Of a stretch of 64,000 bases of DNA, positions 1-12,966 are shown piece after piece. How positions within the stretch are numbered: position 1 is the stretch's first letter; each line of letters begins with the position of its first letter. Below the pieces are notes generated by a model. The model did not search any database. It had not been told where the DNA came from and saw nothing but the letters and a program-made list of their open reading frames with translations. This DNA is from Dendrobium chrysotoxum (taxonomy: Eukaryota > Streptophyta > Magnoliopsida > Asparagales > Orchidaceae): positions 13,474,764 through 13,538,763 of the forward strand of contig CM034310.1 of the NCBI GenBank assembly GCA_019925795.1. Reading direction: 5' to 3'. The position numbers and the translations under genes were made by a program.

Positions 1-3000
1 ATCATGTCGTGGGGTGGGAATATACCCATCACAGAGGAATACTACTTGGAGATCATATGACGAGGTAGGAATATGCCCATTATAGAGGATAAAAACTGGG
101 AGATCATATGATGGGTTGGAATATGCCCATCATGAAAGATCGAAACTAGGAGATTATATGATGGGGTAGAAATATGCCATTATAGAGGATCAAAATTTAG
201 AGATCGTGTGATGGGGTAGAAATATGGCCATCAGAGAGGATCAAGATTCAAAGATTATATGATGGGGTAGGAATATGCCCCTCACAAAGGATCCAAACTG
301 CGAGATCTTATGATGGGGTAGGAATATATCCATCACAGAGGATAAAAACTAGGACATTGCATGTTAAGGTATGAAAATGCCCATCATAAAAGAACAAAAC
401 TAGGATATCCTATGATGGGGTAGGAATATGCCCATCATAGGTTCAAAACTAGGAGATCATTTAATGGGGTAGGAATATGCACATCAAAGAGGATCAAAAC
501 ATGGAGATCATATAATCGGGTAAGAATATGCCCATTATAGAGGATCAAAACTGGAAGATCATATGATGGAGTAGGAATATGACCATTAAAGAGGATCAAA
601 ACTAGGAGATTTCATGATGGGGTAGAAATATGCCTATCATAGAGGATCTAAATTAGGAGATCGGGTGATGGGGTAGGAATATGATCATCATAGAGGATCA
701 AAATTAGAAGATTATATGAAGGGGTAAGAATATACCCATCACTGAGGATCAAAACTAGGAGATCGTATGATGGGGTAAGAATATGTTGAATATAGAGGAT
801 CAAAACTGGGAGATCTTATAATGGGGTAGGAATATGTCCATCAAAGAGGATTAAAATTGGGAGATCGTATGGTGGGGTAGGAATATGCCCATCACAAAGG
901 ATCCAAGCTGGAAGATCATATGATGGTGTAGGAATATACCCGTTAAAGAAGATCAAAATTGGGAGATCAAACAATGGGGTAGAAATATGCTTATTAAAGA
1001 TGATCAAAATTAGGAGATCATATAATGGGGTTTGAATAAGCCCATCATAGGGGAACAAATTTGGGAGATCGTGTGATGGGGTAGGAACATGCTCATCATA
1101 GAAGATAAAAATTGAGAGATTATATGGTGGGGTAGGAAAATACCAATAATAAAGGATCAAAATTGGGAGATCATATGAAGGGGTAGGAATATACACATTA
1201 TAGAGGATCAAAACTAGAGATCTTATGATGGGGCAGGAATATACCCATCATAAAGGATCGAAACTGGGAGATCATATGATGGGGAAGGAATATGCCCTTT
1301 AGAGAGGTTCAAAAGTAGAAGATCGTATGAAGGGGTAGGAATATGCCCATCACTTAGGATCAAAACTAGGAGATCATGTGATGGGGTAGGAATATCCATC
1401 ACAAAGGATCAAAACTAAGAGATCGTATGATGGGGCAGGAATAAGCCCATCATAGAGGGTAAAATGTGGCAAATCATATGAAGGGCTTGGAATTTGCCTA
1501 TTATTAAGGGTCAAAACTAGGAAATCATTTGGAGATCGTATAATGGGGTATGAATATGCCCATAATAGATGATCTAAAGTTTGAGATCATATGATGGGGT
1601 ATGAATATGCCCATCATAGAGGAATAAAAAATTGGAGATTATATAATGGGGTAGGAATATACCCATCACAGAGGATCAAAATTACGAGATTATATGAAAG
1701 CGTAGGAATATGCCAATCCTAGAGGATAAAAACTAGGAGATCATATGATTGGGTAAGAATATGCCCATGATAGAGGACAAAATTTGGGAGATCGTTTGAT
1801 GGGGTAGGAATATGCTCCATAGAGAGGATTAAAACTAGGAGATTATATGATGAGGAAGGAATATACTCATCATATAAGATTGAAACTTGGAGATCATTTG
1901 ATGGGGTGGGAATATGCCCATCATGGAGGACCAGGACTGGGTGATCGTAAGATGGGTTTAGAATATGCCCATCACTAAGGATAAAATTTGGCAGATGTTA
2001 TGATGGGGTAGGATTATACCCATCATAGAGGATCGAAATTGGAAGATCATATGAACGGATAGGACTATACCCATTACTGAGGATTAAAACTAGAAGATCG
2101 TATGATGGGGTAGGAATATGCCCATCATAGAGGGTCAAAACTAGGATATCATATGATGGTTACAAATATACCCATCACAAAGGAACAAAAATAGGAGGCC
2201 ATATGATAGGGTAGGAATATGCCAATCATAAAGGATCAAAACTGGAGATCGTATTATGGGGTAGGAATATGCCCATCATAGAGGATCAAAATATGAAGAT
2301 CATGTGATGGGGTGGAAATATGCCCATCATAAAGGATGAAGACTGGAAGATCATGTAATGGGGTAGGAATATGCCCATAAAAGGGGATTAAAATTGTGAG
2401 ATCATTTGATGGGATAGGAATGTACCCATCACATAGGAACATTACTAGGAGATCATCTGATGGGGTAGGAATATGCCCATTATAGAGGATCGAAACTAGG
2501 AGATTGTATGATGGGCTGGGAATGTTCCCATCACAGAGGATTAAAACTAGGAGATCATATGATGGTGCAATAATATTCCCATCATAGAGGATTAGAATTG
2601 GAAGATCATACGATGGGATAAAAATATAACCTTTACAGAGGACCAAGACTGGAAGATCATATAATGGGGTAGGAATATTCCCATCACATAGGACCAAAAG
2701 TAGGAGATCATTTGATGGGGTAGAAATATTTCCATCATAGAGGATCAAAATTGGAGATCATCTGAAGGAGTAGGAATATGCCCATCACTGAGGATCAAAA
2801 TTAGGAGATCATATGGTGGGGTAGGAATATTCTCATCATAGAGGATCTAAATTAGGAGATTATATGATGGGGTTGGAATATGTCCATCACTGAGGTTCAA
2901 AACTAGAAGATCTTATGAAGGGGTAGGAATATACCGATCATTGAGGATCAAAACTAGTAGATCATATGATGGGGTAGGAATATGCCCTTCACAGAGGACA

Positions 3001-4562
3001 AAAATTGAGAGATCATAAGATGGGTTAGGAATATGCCCCTCAAAGAGGATCAAATTTGGGAGATCGTATGATGGGGTAAGGATATGCCCATCACAAAAGA
3101 TCCAAGCTGGCAGATCATATGATAGGATATGAATACACCCATTAGAGAGGATCAAAACTGGCAGATTATATGATGGGGTATGAATATGCCTACTAAAGAG
3201 GATCAAAATTTGGAGAGCATATAACGGGGTTTGAATTAGCCCTTCGTAGAGGATCAAAAGAGGGAGATTGTGTGATGGGGTAGGAATATGCCCATCATAA
3301 AGAAATATACAAATCATCAAGGATCAAAACTAGGAGATCATATGATGGTGTGGAATATGCTCATCATAGAGGATTAAAATGGGAGATCTTATGATGGGGT
3401 AGGAATATGCTCATCACAGAGGATCAAAACTAGGAGATTATATGATGGGGTTGGAATATGCTAATTATAGAGTATCAAAACTAGAAGGTCGTATGAAGGG
3501 GTAGGAATATGCCCATCATTGAGGATCAAAGCTAAGAGATTGTATAATGGGGTAGGAATATATCCATCACAAAGGATCAAAATTGGGAGATCGTATAATG
3601 GGTAGGAATATGCTTATCACAGAGCATCAAAATTAGGAGATCATAAGATGGGGTAGTAATATGCCCATCACTAAGGATCAAAATTGACAGATCATATGTT
3701 GGGTTAGGTATATGTCCATCATAGAGGGTCAAAACTTGAATATTATATTAAGGGGTTGGAATATCCCCATCACTGAGGATCGAAACTAAGAGATCGTATG
3801 AGGGGTAGGAATATACCCATCACAGAGGATCTAAATTGGGAGATTATAAGATGGGGTAGGAGTATGCCTATCATTGAGGATCGAAACTTGCAGATCATAT
3901 GATGGGTTAGGAATATGCATATTATAGAGGATCAAAATTAGAAGATCATATGAAGGGGTTGGAATATGCCCATGCCTGAGGATTAAAACTAGGAGATCGT
4001 ATGATGGGGTATGAATATACCCATTATAGAGGCTCTAAATTGGGAGATCATATGATGGGGCATGAATATACCCATCATAAAGGAATAAAAAAGGGAGATG
4101 GTATAATGGGGTAGGAATATGCCCATCATAGAGGATCAAAATTAGGAGATCATATGATAGGGTAGGAATATGCCAGTCATAAAGAATCAAAATAAGGAGA
4201 TCATAAGATGGGGTAAAAATATGCCCATCACAGAGGACCAAAACTAGGAGATCATATGATGGGGGTAGGAATATGCCAATCTTAGAGGATCAAAACTAGG
4301 AGATCATATGTTGGGTAGGAATATACCCATCATTTGGGATCAAAATTGGGAGATCATATGATGGGGTAGGAATATGCCCATCATGGAGTATCAAAACTGG
4401 GAGATCGTAAGATGGGGTAGGAATATGCCTATCACTTAGGATCAAAATTGGCAGATCATATGATGGGGTAGGAATATGCACATCATAGAGGATCAAAACT
4501 AAAAGATCATATAAAGTGGAAGGAATTTGCCCATTACTAAGGATCAAAATTAGGAGATCGTA
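1..4562. repeat. 51-bp satellite array, block 1
   Basis: Head-to-tail monomers of 51 bp, about 89 copies, already running at the left edge of the window. Each monomer reads roughly GATCATATGATGGGG, then TAGGAATATGCCCATCA, then NAGAGGATCAAAACTGGGA. Within a monomer, TATGATGGG and CCCATCATA form a 9-bp inverted repeat around the 11-base spacer GTAGGAATATG. Monomers differ from one another by many scattered substitutions and small indels, so the array is old. Because 51 is a multiple of three, minus-strand frames stay open over many monomers and read as a 17-residue repeat (core GHIPTPSYDL); these frames begin at TTG rather than ATG and are not taken as genes. The block ends at the 5' LTR of Copia-1. 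Confidence 0.97.
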
Positions 4563-6311
4563 TGTTGAGAATGGTGCAAATTTGTTTACTCAGGTGAGTT
4601 TTTGATGTGAGTTTTTGATGATTACAAAAGCTTATTATTTGTTTATTATTTCTCCTAACATATTTTGGAAAAATCTATGTTGTGTGTACTAATAGTTCAT
4701 TTTTGGAAAATCACAATCCATGCAGTGGAAGATTTCAAATTACTTTGGTTAGAATTTATTAGTCTTGGAGTATGTATTTTTTTCTTTCTTTCTTTCTTGA
4801 GTTTGAGTGTTGTGATTGTAAATAGGAGAGTGAGATAAAATATATTATCTAAAACTAATCGTACTGTATGATGTATGATCGGTAGGGATGATTTGTGAGA
4901 TTTGTCCTCTAATACGAACCTGCCTGGTTGAAAATTTTTCTAAGTATAAATCATACAGTATGAAATATATTCTTACATTATTTTCTAAAGTATGAAAGGG
5001 AGCTTACTTGGTTTATACTGGATCATATGGGATGAATTGTTCATACATTATGAATGCACTTTGTATATCCTTTTTCAGAGTACGAAATGGGAGCTTACAT
5101 GGTTTGTACTGGATCATACAGGATGAACTATTCAATTTTTTGAACTGTTCATACAGTACGAATGTGGTTCGTATATCATTTTACAGAGTATGAAAATTGG
5201 GTTTCATTAATTCATACTGGATCGTACGGGATGAACTGTTCGTATAGTACGAATGTGGTTCGTATATCATTTTATAGAGTATAAAAATTGGGTTTCATTG
5301 GTTCATACAGGATCATACGGGATGAATTTTTCATTTTTGAACTATTTGTACAGTATGATTTTAGTTCGTATATCATTTCCCAAAGTATGAAAATTGGGGT
5401 TCATTTGTTCATATTGTAACATACGGGATGAACCGTTCAATAATTTAAACTATTCATATATACGAATGTCGATCATACGTTATGATCAGACTGCCCCAAA
5501 CTTAAAATTTTTAGTTTTTGGATTGTTTTTCTTGTTCTTTATATTTAAGGTTCCAAAAAATTGATTGTCCATTGAATCTTCTATGAATTTCTTCTTAAGA
5601 GTGGAAGGGAGAGTGATTAGGGAGAGTGTTTTGGAGTGAGTGTGGTGAGATCTTTGAAGAGAAAATTATGAGGGGATTCACAAGGTTGCCCAAAAGTGAG
5701 GCTCTCATTATTTATACTTCAAATCTCTTCCTTATCTCTTTGAAGGCTCTTGAGAGAAGATCTTTGAGGAAGTTCTAGTTCTCTATCGTCACTAGAAGGG
5801 TAAAAAAGGATGCTTGGTTCTCTGCCAACACCTGGAGGGTGTGAAAGGATGAGTGGGTTCTCTGCCTTCATCAGGAGGGTGAAAAAGGATGATGGTTCTC
5901 TGCCGCACTAAGGTTTGGTGGAAGAGAGTTTTTGTAAGGGCTTCTCCGCCTTGCTGTGGGGGCAAAAGGAGAGTCACTTTGGTTTAGTGCAATACCTAGA
6001 TAAGGAGTCTCTAGGGAGTGGATTTAGGTCATGCTTGACCGAACAACTATAAATTTGGTGTTCTATGTTCTATTTTTCTTTACTGCATTTATATTTTCTA
6101 CGTTGCACCTTATTTTTCTTGTGGTTGAAAAAGAAAATTATTATAACTGCTTGTACTATACGAAGTTAATCTTATCATATGATATACAAAGATTTTATTT
6201 ATAAATAGGTTTTTAAAACATCCAAGAGAATTTTTAAAATTAATAATTCACCCCCCTCTTGGTTAGCCTAGGGACATAATCAATAGGTCTAACAACCTAT
6301 TCACACTTTCA
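4563..6311 (+). repeat. Copia-1 5' LTR
   Basis: This LTR matches 14225-16011. U3 (about 4850-5490) holds a degenerate ~100-bp tandem series built from GTACTGGATCGTAC-like and GTACGAA-like inverted motifs. A TATA-like TATATTTA lies at 5540-5547, directly after that cluster. U5 carries ~40-bp repeats beginning GGTTCTCTGCC (about 5812-5920) and the block ACCGAACAACTATAAATTTGG (about 6038-6058), shared with the other two copia families. It ends CACACTTTCA. Confidence 0.92.
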
Positions 6312-6313
6312 AG

Positions 6314-6325
6314 TGGTATCAGAGC
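6314..6325 (+). other. Copia-1 primer binding site (initiator Met-tRNA)
   Basis: TGGTATCAGAGC, two bases after the LTR end, is the standard plant copia primer site complementary to the 3' end of initiator methionine tRNA. Confidence 0.9.
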
Positions 6326-6369
6326 CTATTTTGAAAATTATTATTTAAATTACTTTTTGAAATTTGATC

Positions 6370-8124
6370 ATGGCTAATTTTGAAAATTGAAACACACCTG
6401 AGGGTTATTCGATCACTAGACCTCCACTATTTGATAACATCTCATTTGATTTTTGGAAAAATCACATGTCTACTTTTCTACAATCACTTGACTATCGCAT
6501 GTGGATTTTAGTACATGAAGGTTACACAGAACCTACTAGACTTGTAGATGGAATTAGAATTCACACACCTTTTACTGATTGGATAGTAGAAGAATGTGAA
6601 TTAGCTCAATTAAATGCTAAGTATTTGAATAATTTCTTTTATGCATTGATATCAGAAGACTATATACATATTTCTACATGTAAAAATGGAAAATAGATTT
6701 GGGATAGGCTTTGCATTATATATGAAGGAACCAATGAAGTGAAATAATCTAGATTGAACATTCTATTGCAAGACTATGAACTTTTTGCATGAAACTGAAT
6801 AAGTCAATCTTTGATATGTATACTCGCTTTACACAGATCGTTACTTCATTGCATGCTTTAGGTAGGGAACTAACTAATTCTAAAAAAGTAAATAAGATAT
6901 TATGTTGTTTGCTTACTTTTTATTATATAAAGATTACTGCTATAATGGAGTCGAAGGACTTAAATGTTTACTCTATTGATAATCTGCTTGGATCACTAAT
7001 TACTTACGAGCAAGGAGTGACACAAAGATAGATTGATACAGGTGACAGATGAAAAGAAAAGAATATTGCACTAAAAGTGGATGGCTCTGAGAGTGATCAG
7101 TCCCAGCCTGAGGATGAAGAGTATATTGCCTTAAAGATAAGGCAATTCAAAAGCTTTCTAAGGAGGAAGAAGAGGAGATGCCAGGAGTGGAACAAAGGTA
7201 AGTTCCATAAAAAATATTAAGGCTTCTAATGATGTTATTTTCTATGAGTGTAGGAAGCCAGGAAACATAAAGATTGATTACCTTAATCTCAAAGCCAATC
7301 CTAGCAAGGAGAAAGCTGAGGAGAAATTAAAGGATAAAAGGGGTAAGAAGAGACTACAGTGAGCATTTTGGGAGGACTCAGCTTCAGATTCCTCAGAAAT
7401 AGCACCTGAAAAGGAGGTCACAAATTTATGCTTGATGGCTAACAATCTTGATCATTCAGATCAAGAGGAGATATGTGACTTGAGTTATGATGAATTATTT
7501 GATGTTTTTGAACACATTCATTCTGTATATAAGAAACTAAAGAAACTGCATGCCAAACTGAATTTAGATTATTTAGAATTACAAAAAGAATATGAAATCC
7601 TTAAGAAAGGCCATGTATTAATTGATAGTAACCACATGATTTTATTAGATGAATATAATGATTTGAATAAATAGTATGAACTTTTAAAATCATCACACGC
7701 TAAACTTGAAAATAATTTCAAAACTTTTATTGATGAATCGAATAGTAGAGAGCATAATTTGAAGATTGATAATTCGATTCTAGAGAGTGACAACACATTT
7801 CTTGAAGTTAAGTTGAAAGCACTTGAGAAAAATAGGATACCACCCAAACTTGAAGACTTTCACAAATCTTGCCACAAGTCCACTAATTCTAAATCTAGGA
7901 GAAGATCTTATAGTAAACATAGATTGGTAAATCCTTTCCCTGGAGTAAAATGTTTTCCTTGTGGTATGATTGGGCATATTTCCCACACATGTACTATTCA
8001 TCATAGAACACATTTAGTGTGGAGACATAAGGTGCATAAAACACAACATGTCATACATGCATCTAGTTTAAAATTGCCAAGAGGTGAACCCAAACATATT
8101 TGGGTTCCCAAGTCTATTATTTGA
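6370..8124 (+). pseudogene. gag: Copia-1 gag (broken)
   Basis: Structural capsid/nucleocapsid protein of the retrotransposon. The start ATG at 6370 gives MANFEN, then a TGA at codon 7; homologous starts in Copia-2 (17720) and Copia-3 (32882) support it. The copia gag core (YSITRPPLFDNI, FDFWK, LNAKYLNNFF) runs to about 7030 and contains a frameshift near 6790. The first zinc knuckle (about 7239-7281) has lost most ligands and reads FYECRKPGNIKIDY, whereas Copia-3 keeps CFECRKPGHIKADC. A lysine/leucine/glutamate-rich coiled-coil stretch follows at 7440-7850. A second zinc finger, CFPCGMIGHISHTC, is intact at 7951-7992, and the protein ends IWVPKSII before TGA. The long gag with coiled coil and second finger is Sirevirus-like. 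At least six in-frame stops or shifts. Confidence 0.9.
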
Positions 8125-8135
8125 TAATTTTATAG

Positions 8136-11100
8136 GAATGCTCTTATACAAGACCTCGTGAGAGCATTTGGAACTTGGACAGCAGCTGTTCAAAGCATAT
8201 GACTGGAGATGCAAATCAATTCATAATGCTAGAAGTCAGGAATGGAGGCAAGGTTACACTTGGAGACAATACCACCAAGAGAGTGGTGGGTACATGTATG
8301 GTTGGAAACACTAAAAATTTTGTGATTGAAAATATTCTGTTAGTAGAAGGATTAAAACTCAATCTGTTGAGCATAAGTCAACTATGCGATGAAGGTTATC
8401 ATATAAAATTCTTGCATACTAGCTATGCTATTAGTCAAAATGGAATTATTGTGCTGAATGATGATAGATTAAATAATGTTTACATACTAGATTTGAATTC
8501 TATAAAATCTTCTACTATTTTTTGTTTGAAAACTGTATCTGATGAGTCATGGTTATAGCATAGAAGACTTTGTCATGCTTGCATGAGAAATCTTAGGAAA
8601 ATCACCCAAAAAGACTTAGTTAGAGGTATACCCAAATTAGACTTCACAAAAGATCACTTATGTGATGCATGTCAACTAGGAAAACACATCAAATCCTCTT
8701 TCAATTCAATCAAGAAAGTTAGAACTAGCAAGCCCTTAGAAATTCTTCATATGGATCTTTTTAGACCTGTTAGTATCTTAAGTCTAGGAGAAAAAAGGTT
8801 TGGGTATATAATTATTGATGATTATTCAAGATTCACTTGGATTAAATTTTTGTATTATAAGAGTAAATCATTTGAGGAGTTTAGAGACTTTGCCACTTGG
8901 ATTCAGAGAAAATTAGGATTTGAAATTATTACTATCCAAAGTGATCATGAGGGAGAATTTAAAAATTAATTATTTGATGATTTTTTGTAAATCCCATGGA
9001 ATAGACCATAACTTCTCAGCTTCTAAGACACCTCAGCAGAATGGACTTGTTGAGAGAAAGATTAGGACATTAATTGAAGCTGCTACAACGATATTAGCTG
9101 AAATTCACTTCCAAGATATTTTTGGGCTGAAGTAATTAGTACTGCATGTTATATGTTGAATAGGGTGAACATTAGATCAAAATTAAACAAGTCACCCTAT
9201 GAACTTCTTAAAGGTAGAATTCCCAAACTCTCACACCTACATGTTTTTCGATGTAAAATGTTCAAACATAATAATGAAAAAACTCTCTTAAAAAAAATTT
9301 GATCATAAATCTGATGAAGGATTTTTTTAGGATATTCAAGGGTTAAAAAATTGTATAGAGTTTTTAATAGAAGGACATTGGTAGTTGAGGAGACCACTTA
9401 TGTTATTTTTGATGAAACGGATAATACTGGAGGGTCTAGGTTGGATGAAGATGAAGTTGAGGAAATAACCCAAGGACTTAAAAATGTAAAAGTGGAAGAA
9501 AGGGCTCAAAATGAAGAAGAAAACAATTTGCCAAGACAATTGAATTATCCCAGGAGTCATCTTAAGGAGTTGATTTTAGGAGACCCAACTAAAGGAGTTA
9601 AGACTAGGCATGGATTGAGGAAAGAAGTGAATCACTCCGCTTTTATTTCAATGATTGAACCAACTAATATAAATCAAGCACTTTTGAATGAGTTTTGGAT
9701 TCTAACTATGCATGATGAGTTGAATCAATTTGCTAGAAATGATATTTGGGAATTGGTAGAAAGATCAAGAGGTCAAAGTGTTATTGGAATAAAGTGGGTA
9801 TTTAAGAACAAGATAAATGATTCTGGAGTGATTGTTAGGAATAAAGCAAGGTTAGTGGCAAAGGGGTATAATCAAATTGAGGGAATTGATTTTGAGGAGA
9901 CCTTTGCCCCAGTAGTCAGACTTGAGGCAGCTAGAGTGCTTCTAGCCTATGCCTATTTTAAAGGTTTTAAGTTATATCAAATGGATGTAAAAAGTGCCTT
10001 TCTAAATGGGATGATTAAACTAGATATTTAAGTTGAGCAACATCCAGGTTTTGAAAATGCACAGTTTCCCAATCATGTTTTAAAATTGAAAAATGCATTA
10101 TATGTATTAAAGCAGGCACCTAGAGCGTGGTATGAATGGCTAAGCACTTTCCTACTTGGACGATCATTTATAAAAGGGAATGTGGACACCACTCTTTTTA
10201 TAAAAAGAGTAGGAGATTAAATACTCATTATTCAAATTTATGTGGATGATATCTTATTTGGATCTACTGATGGAAATTTTTGTGATGAAGTTTTAAAAAT
10301 AATGAGCAAGGAATTTGAGATTAGCTTAATTGGAGATTTGAGTTACTTTTTGGGGTTTAGCATTAAGCCAGATGAGAATGGAACATTTTTAAGTTAGTCA
10401 AAATATGTTAAGGACATTCTTCAGAAGTATGAAATGGATAAGGCTAAACTAGTAAGTACACCCATGAGTTCCTCAGTGCAGTTAGATAAAGATCCTAAAG
10501 GAAAATTAGTTGATCAAAGGAAGTTTAGAGGGATGATTGGATCTTTACTTTACTTGACAACTAGTAGACCAGATATCATATTTAGTGTTTATTTATGTGC
10601 TAGATTTCAAGCAGATCCTAAAGAGTCACATCTGACTACAGCTAAGAGAATTATGAGATATCTTTTGGGGACTCAAAACTTAAGAATTTGGTATCCTAAG
10701 AATAACACTGCATTTAAAATTGTTGGATACTCTGATTTAGATTTTGATGGTTATAGGGTTGATAAGAAAAGTACTTCTGGAACTTGTCAATTTATAGGAA
10801 ACTCCTTAATTTCTTGGTCTAATAAAAAATATAACTCAGTAGCCCTTTCAACTATAGAAGCTGAATATATTGCCTTAAGAAGTTATGTTACACAAGTGCT
10901 TTGGTTAAAAAAATAGCTAATTAACTTAGGATTTTCTTTTGGCATAATTCCAATGTTTTATGATAACACTAGTGCCATATGCATTTCAAAGAATCCTATT
11001 CAACATTCTAGAACCAAGCATATTGATATAAGGCATCATTTTATAAGAGATCTTATAGCAAAAGGGAAAATTGAATTACATCATGTTGCTACTAAGGATC

Positions 11101-11189
11101 AACTTACATATATTTTCACAAAACCACTAGGTATTGGCACATTTAGTATTTTAAGGACAATGCTAGGTGTGATTGATCTTAATGCATAA
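8136..11189 (+). pseudogene. pol: Copia-1 pol: protease, integrase, reverse transcriptase, RNase H (broken)
   Basis: Pol lies in a different frame from gag and opens right after a TAG at 8133-8135; no ATG is near the start. Protease: WNLDSSCSKHMTGD from about 8169, with serine where the copia DSG motif has glycine. GAG-pre-integrase HRRLCHA follows a stop at about 8556. Integrase shows the zinc-binding LCDACQLGKH, HMDLF, SDHEGEF and TPQQNGLVERK, giving the D, D and E residues across a frameshift near 8945. Reverse transcriptase includes KARLVAKGYNQ, MDVKSAFLNG and an intact YVDD at 10239-10250. RNase H shows YSDLDF, STIEAEYIAL and DNTSAICISKNPIQH. It ends GVIDLNA, TAA. Stops at about 10029, 10219, 10396 and 10915, among others, make it non-functional. 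Confidence 0.92.
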
Positions 11190-11394
11190 TTGAAATTTTT
11201 ACAAACTTGTTTTGTGTGTGATTGTCATGTTGGTTTATGTTAAGATTGTGTAGTATAAGTTATAATTTTTTTTTGTTTTTATTTTGATTGTGTTTTGTCA
11301 AATTATAATTTTATTATTTGTACTTTATGAAAAATGAAAAATATTTCACTTTGAAAGGTTTTTGAGCTTTCCTTATAAAATCTTTTTGTGTTCT

Positions 11395-11900
11395 ATTTAT
11401 ACTGTATGAAATTATTTTGTACGATATGAATTCTGTAGCATGTGCATGAAAATCTGTAGAGTTGAGGAGATGAAATTGTGTTTTCATAGTCTTTTTGTAC
11501 AATACGATGATGTCATCATACTGTATGATATGTACAGGTTCATCTATACAGATGGGGATGGGTTTACGATTGTGTCAGTTATTATTTGATGACCGTACGT
11601 ATGAATACATCGTTCATCTGTATGATCCATGTTGTCGATTTGGATAAGGATGAACCTAACCATCACCTGAATGATCTTTAATTTTTTGATCATCCCGGAC
11701 AAACTCGTGATCATCTGTACGATCAGAAAGTCAAAAAGCCTGTATGAAAGGATGCATCGGGAAGAGTAGTTTTTGAAAAGCCATTTCTTTTTTGGCAGTT
11801 TTCATTCATATGTATGAAATTCATTTCATCTCGTACAAAGTTCTTTCATCCCATATGAAAATTATTTTATATTGTGTGATAGATCATTTTCTTTATATAG
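11395..11900 (+). promoter_or_regulatory. Internal copy of the Copia-1 U3 palindrome cluster with TATA-like box
   Basis: Between pol and the third ORF the sequence is dense in the same inverted motifs as the Copia-1 LTR U3, for example TTTGTACGATATGAA, TCATACTGTATGATATGTAC and GACCGTACGTATGAA. The cluster is followed by TATATA at 11894-11899, 66 bp before the ATG of the third ORF. The arrangement repeats that of the LTR, where the cluster is followed by TATATTTA at 5540. I infer a second promoter; no transcript evidence is available. Confidence 0.5.
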
Positions 11901-11959
11901 AAGGGTCATTTTCATTCATTTCACTTCCATTTCAAACCCTTCAAAGCCATAAATCAGAG

Positions 11960-12966
11960 ATGTCTAGTAGTGGAAAAAGATCACGATATGCTAGGGGATC
12001 ATCCTCTTGACAAGATTGGGATGATAATTTTCTGTCCCCACAAAATGAGGAGGCATATTGCAGATTTGGTTCTTCCAAAATTACTCTCTCTCATCTCCTA
12101 CTACAAGAAAATATTCATTTTGCAGTAATGCCACTCTTTGATTCTACTCAATTTTCATTCCTTCTTACCCTCATTTATACATGCAATAAATATTTTTTTC
12201 ATGTCTTCCTTAAAAACATGAAATTAAATCAGGACCACTCTAGGATCACATCTTATGTACTTAAACAGAGAGTAAAAATCACCAAGTAGGATTTGGTGTC
12301 TTTTCTTCATCTTAAAACCCTAGGTATTCAAGCACACACCCTGACCTCTAGAGCTGACTATGATTGGTCGAAAGTGAATCAAGTCCTTAGGGGTGTAAGC
12401 CAACCAAGTGACTTACCTAGAGTTTACACCCTAAATCAAAATACAAGAATCATCCAGCATATTCTTAGGACTTCCATAATCCCAAAAACTAGAGATTGAG
12501 TCAATATGACACCCCTCCTCTCAACTATTACCTATTTGATCATGATTAGACAACCAATAGATGAAGTATAATTAATCATGGACTATTTGTATTCTCTCAC
12601 TGACATTGGCCAGCCTAGCATCAGAAGGAAGAAAAATATTACCTTGGGGCATGTGATTTCTTATATCTTAGAAAAGAAGTATAATTTGGTCCACCCTGAC
12701 GGACCTATTAAGTTGCAAGTTTACTTTACTGATGCTTCTTTTTTGGCACTATTTAGGAGAGAGCATTCTAGAGACGATTCTGAGGAAGAACTTGCACCCG
12801 CACCAACACCTACACCTGGACCTGATCAGAATTTTTATCAGGAAAAAGTCCAGTGATTTGATAGATTGGAAACTCATTTGATTCTGTAAATGCAACTGTA
12901 TCTTCCAAAAATAGCTACTTCACAATGTTCTATCCTCCATCACCTCCATATCAGGACCCCTCATGA
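11960..12966 (+). pseudogene. Copia-1 third ORF (aORF, formerly env-like), broken
   Basis: Sense-oriented ORF between pol and the 3' LTR, starting MSSSGKRSRYARGSSS. It aligns with the third ORF of Copia-3 along most of its length. Shared blocks include DYDWS at 12358, IIQHILRTSIIPK (Copia-3 IQHVLRSSIIPK), MTPLLSTITY (ITPLLSLTTY), LGHVISYILEKKYNL (LGHIIAYTLETKYDL), an acidic/proline stretch, and FDRLETHL after an in-frame TGA at 12854. The reading frame holds for nearly 900 bp despite in-frame stops (about 12008, 12286, 12497, 12569, 12854); a shift near 12930 leads to FYPPSPPYQDPS and a stop. No transmembrane segment is evident, so a nuclear or structural role is as likely as an envelope. The function is unknown. 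It resembles the uncharacterised extra ORFs of plant LTR elements, but I could not search a database. Confidence 0.75.

Noticed and set aside
4561..4565. TATGT as left target duplication of Copia-1 (LTR start at 4566)
   Set aside because: It does not match the right flank TCATA. Shifting the LTR start to TGTTGAG at 4563 gives TCGTA/TCATA and agrees with the TATTGAG start of the 3' LTR.
6314..6325. tRNA gene at the Met-tRNA-like sequence
   Set aside because: Only the 12-base primer complement is present; no cloverleaf or internal promoter boxes around it. The same holds at 17665 and 32829.
7569..8013. Minus-strand ORFs opposite Copia-1 gag
   Set aside because: Antisense shadows of the coiled-coil and zinc-finger part of gag.
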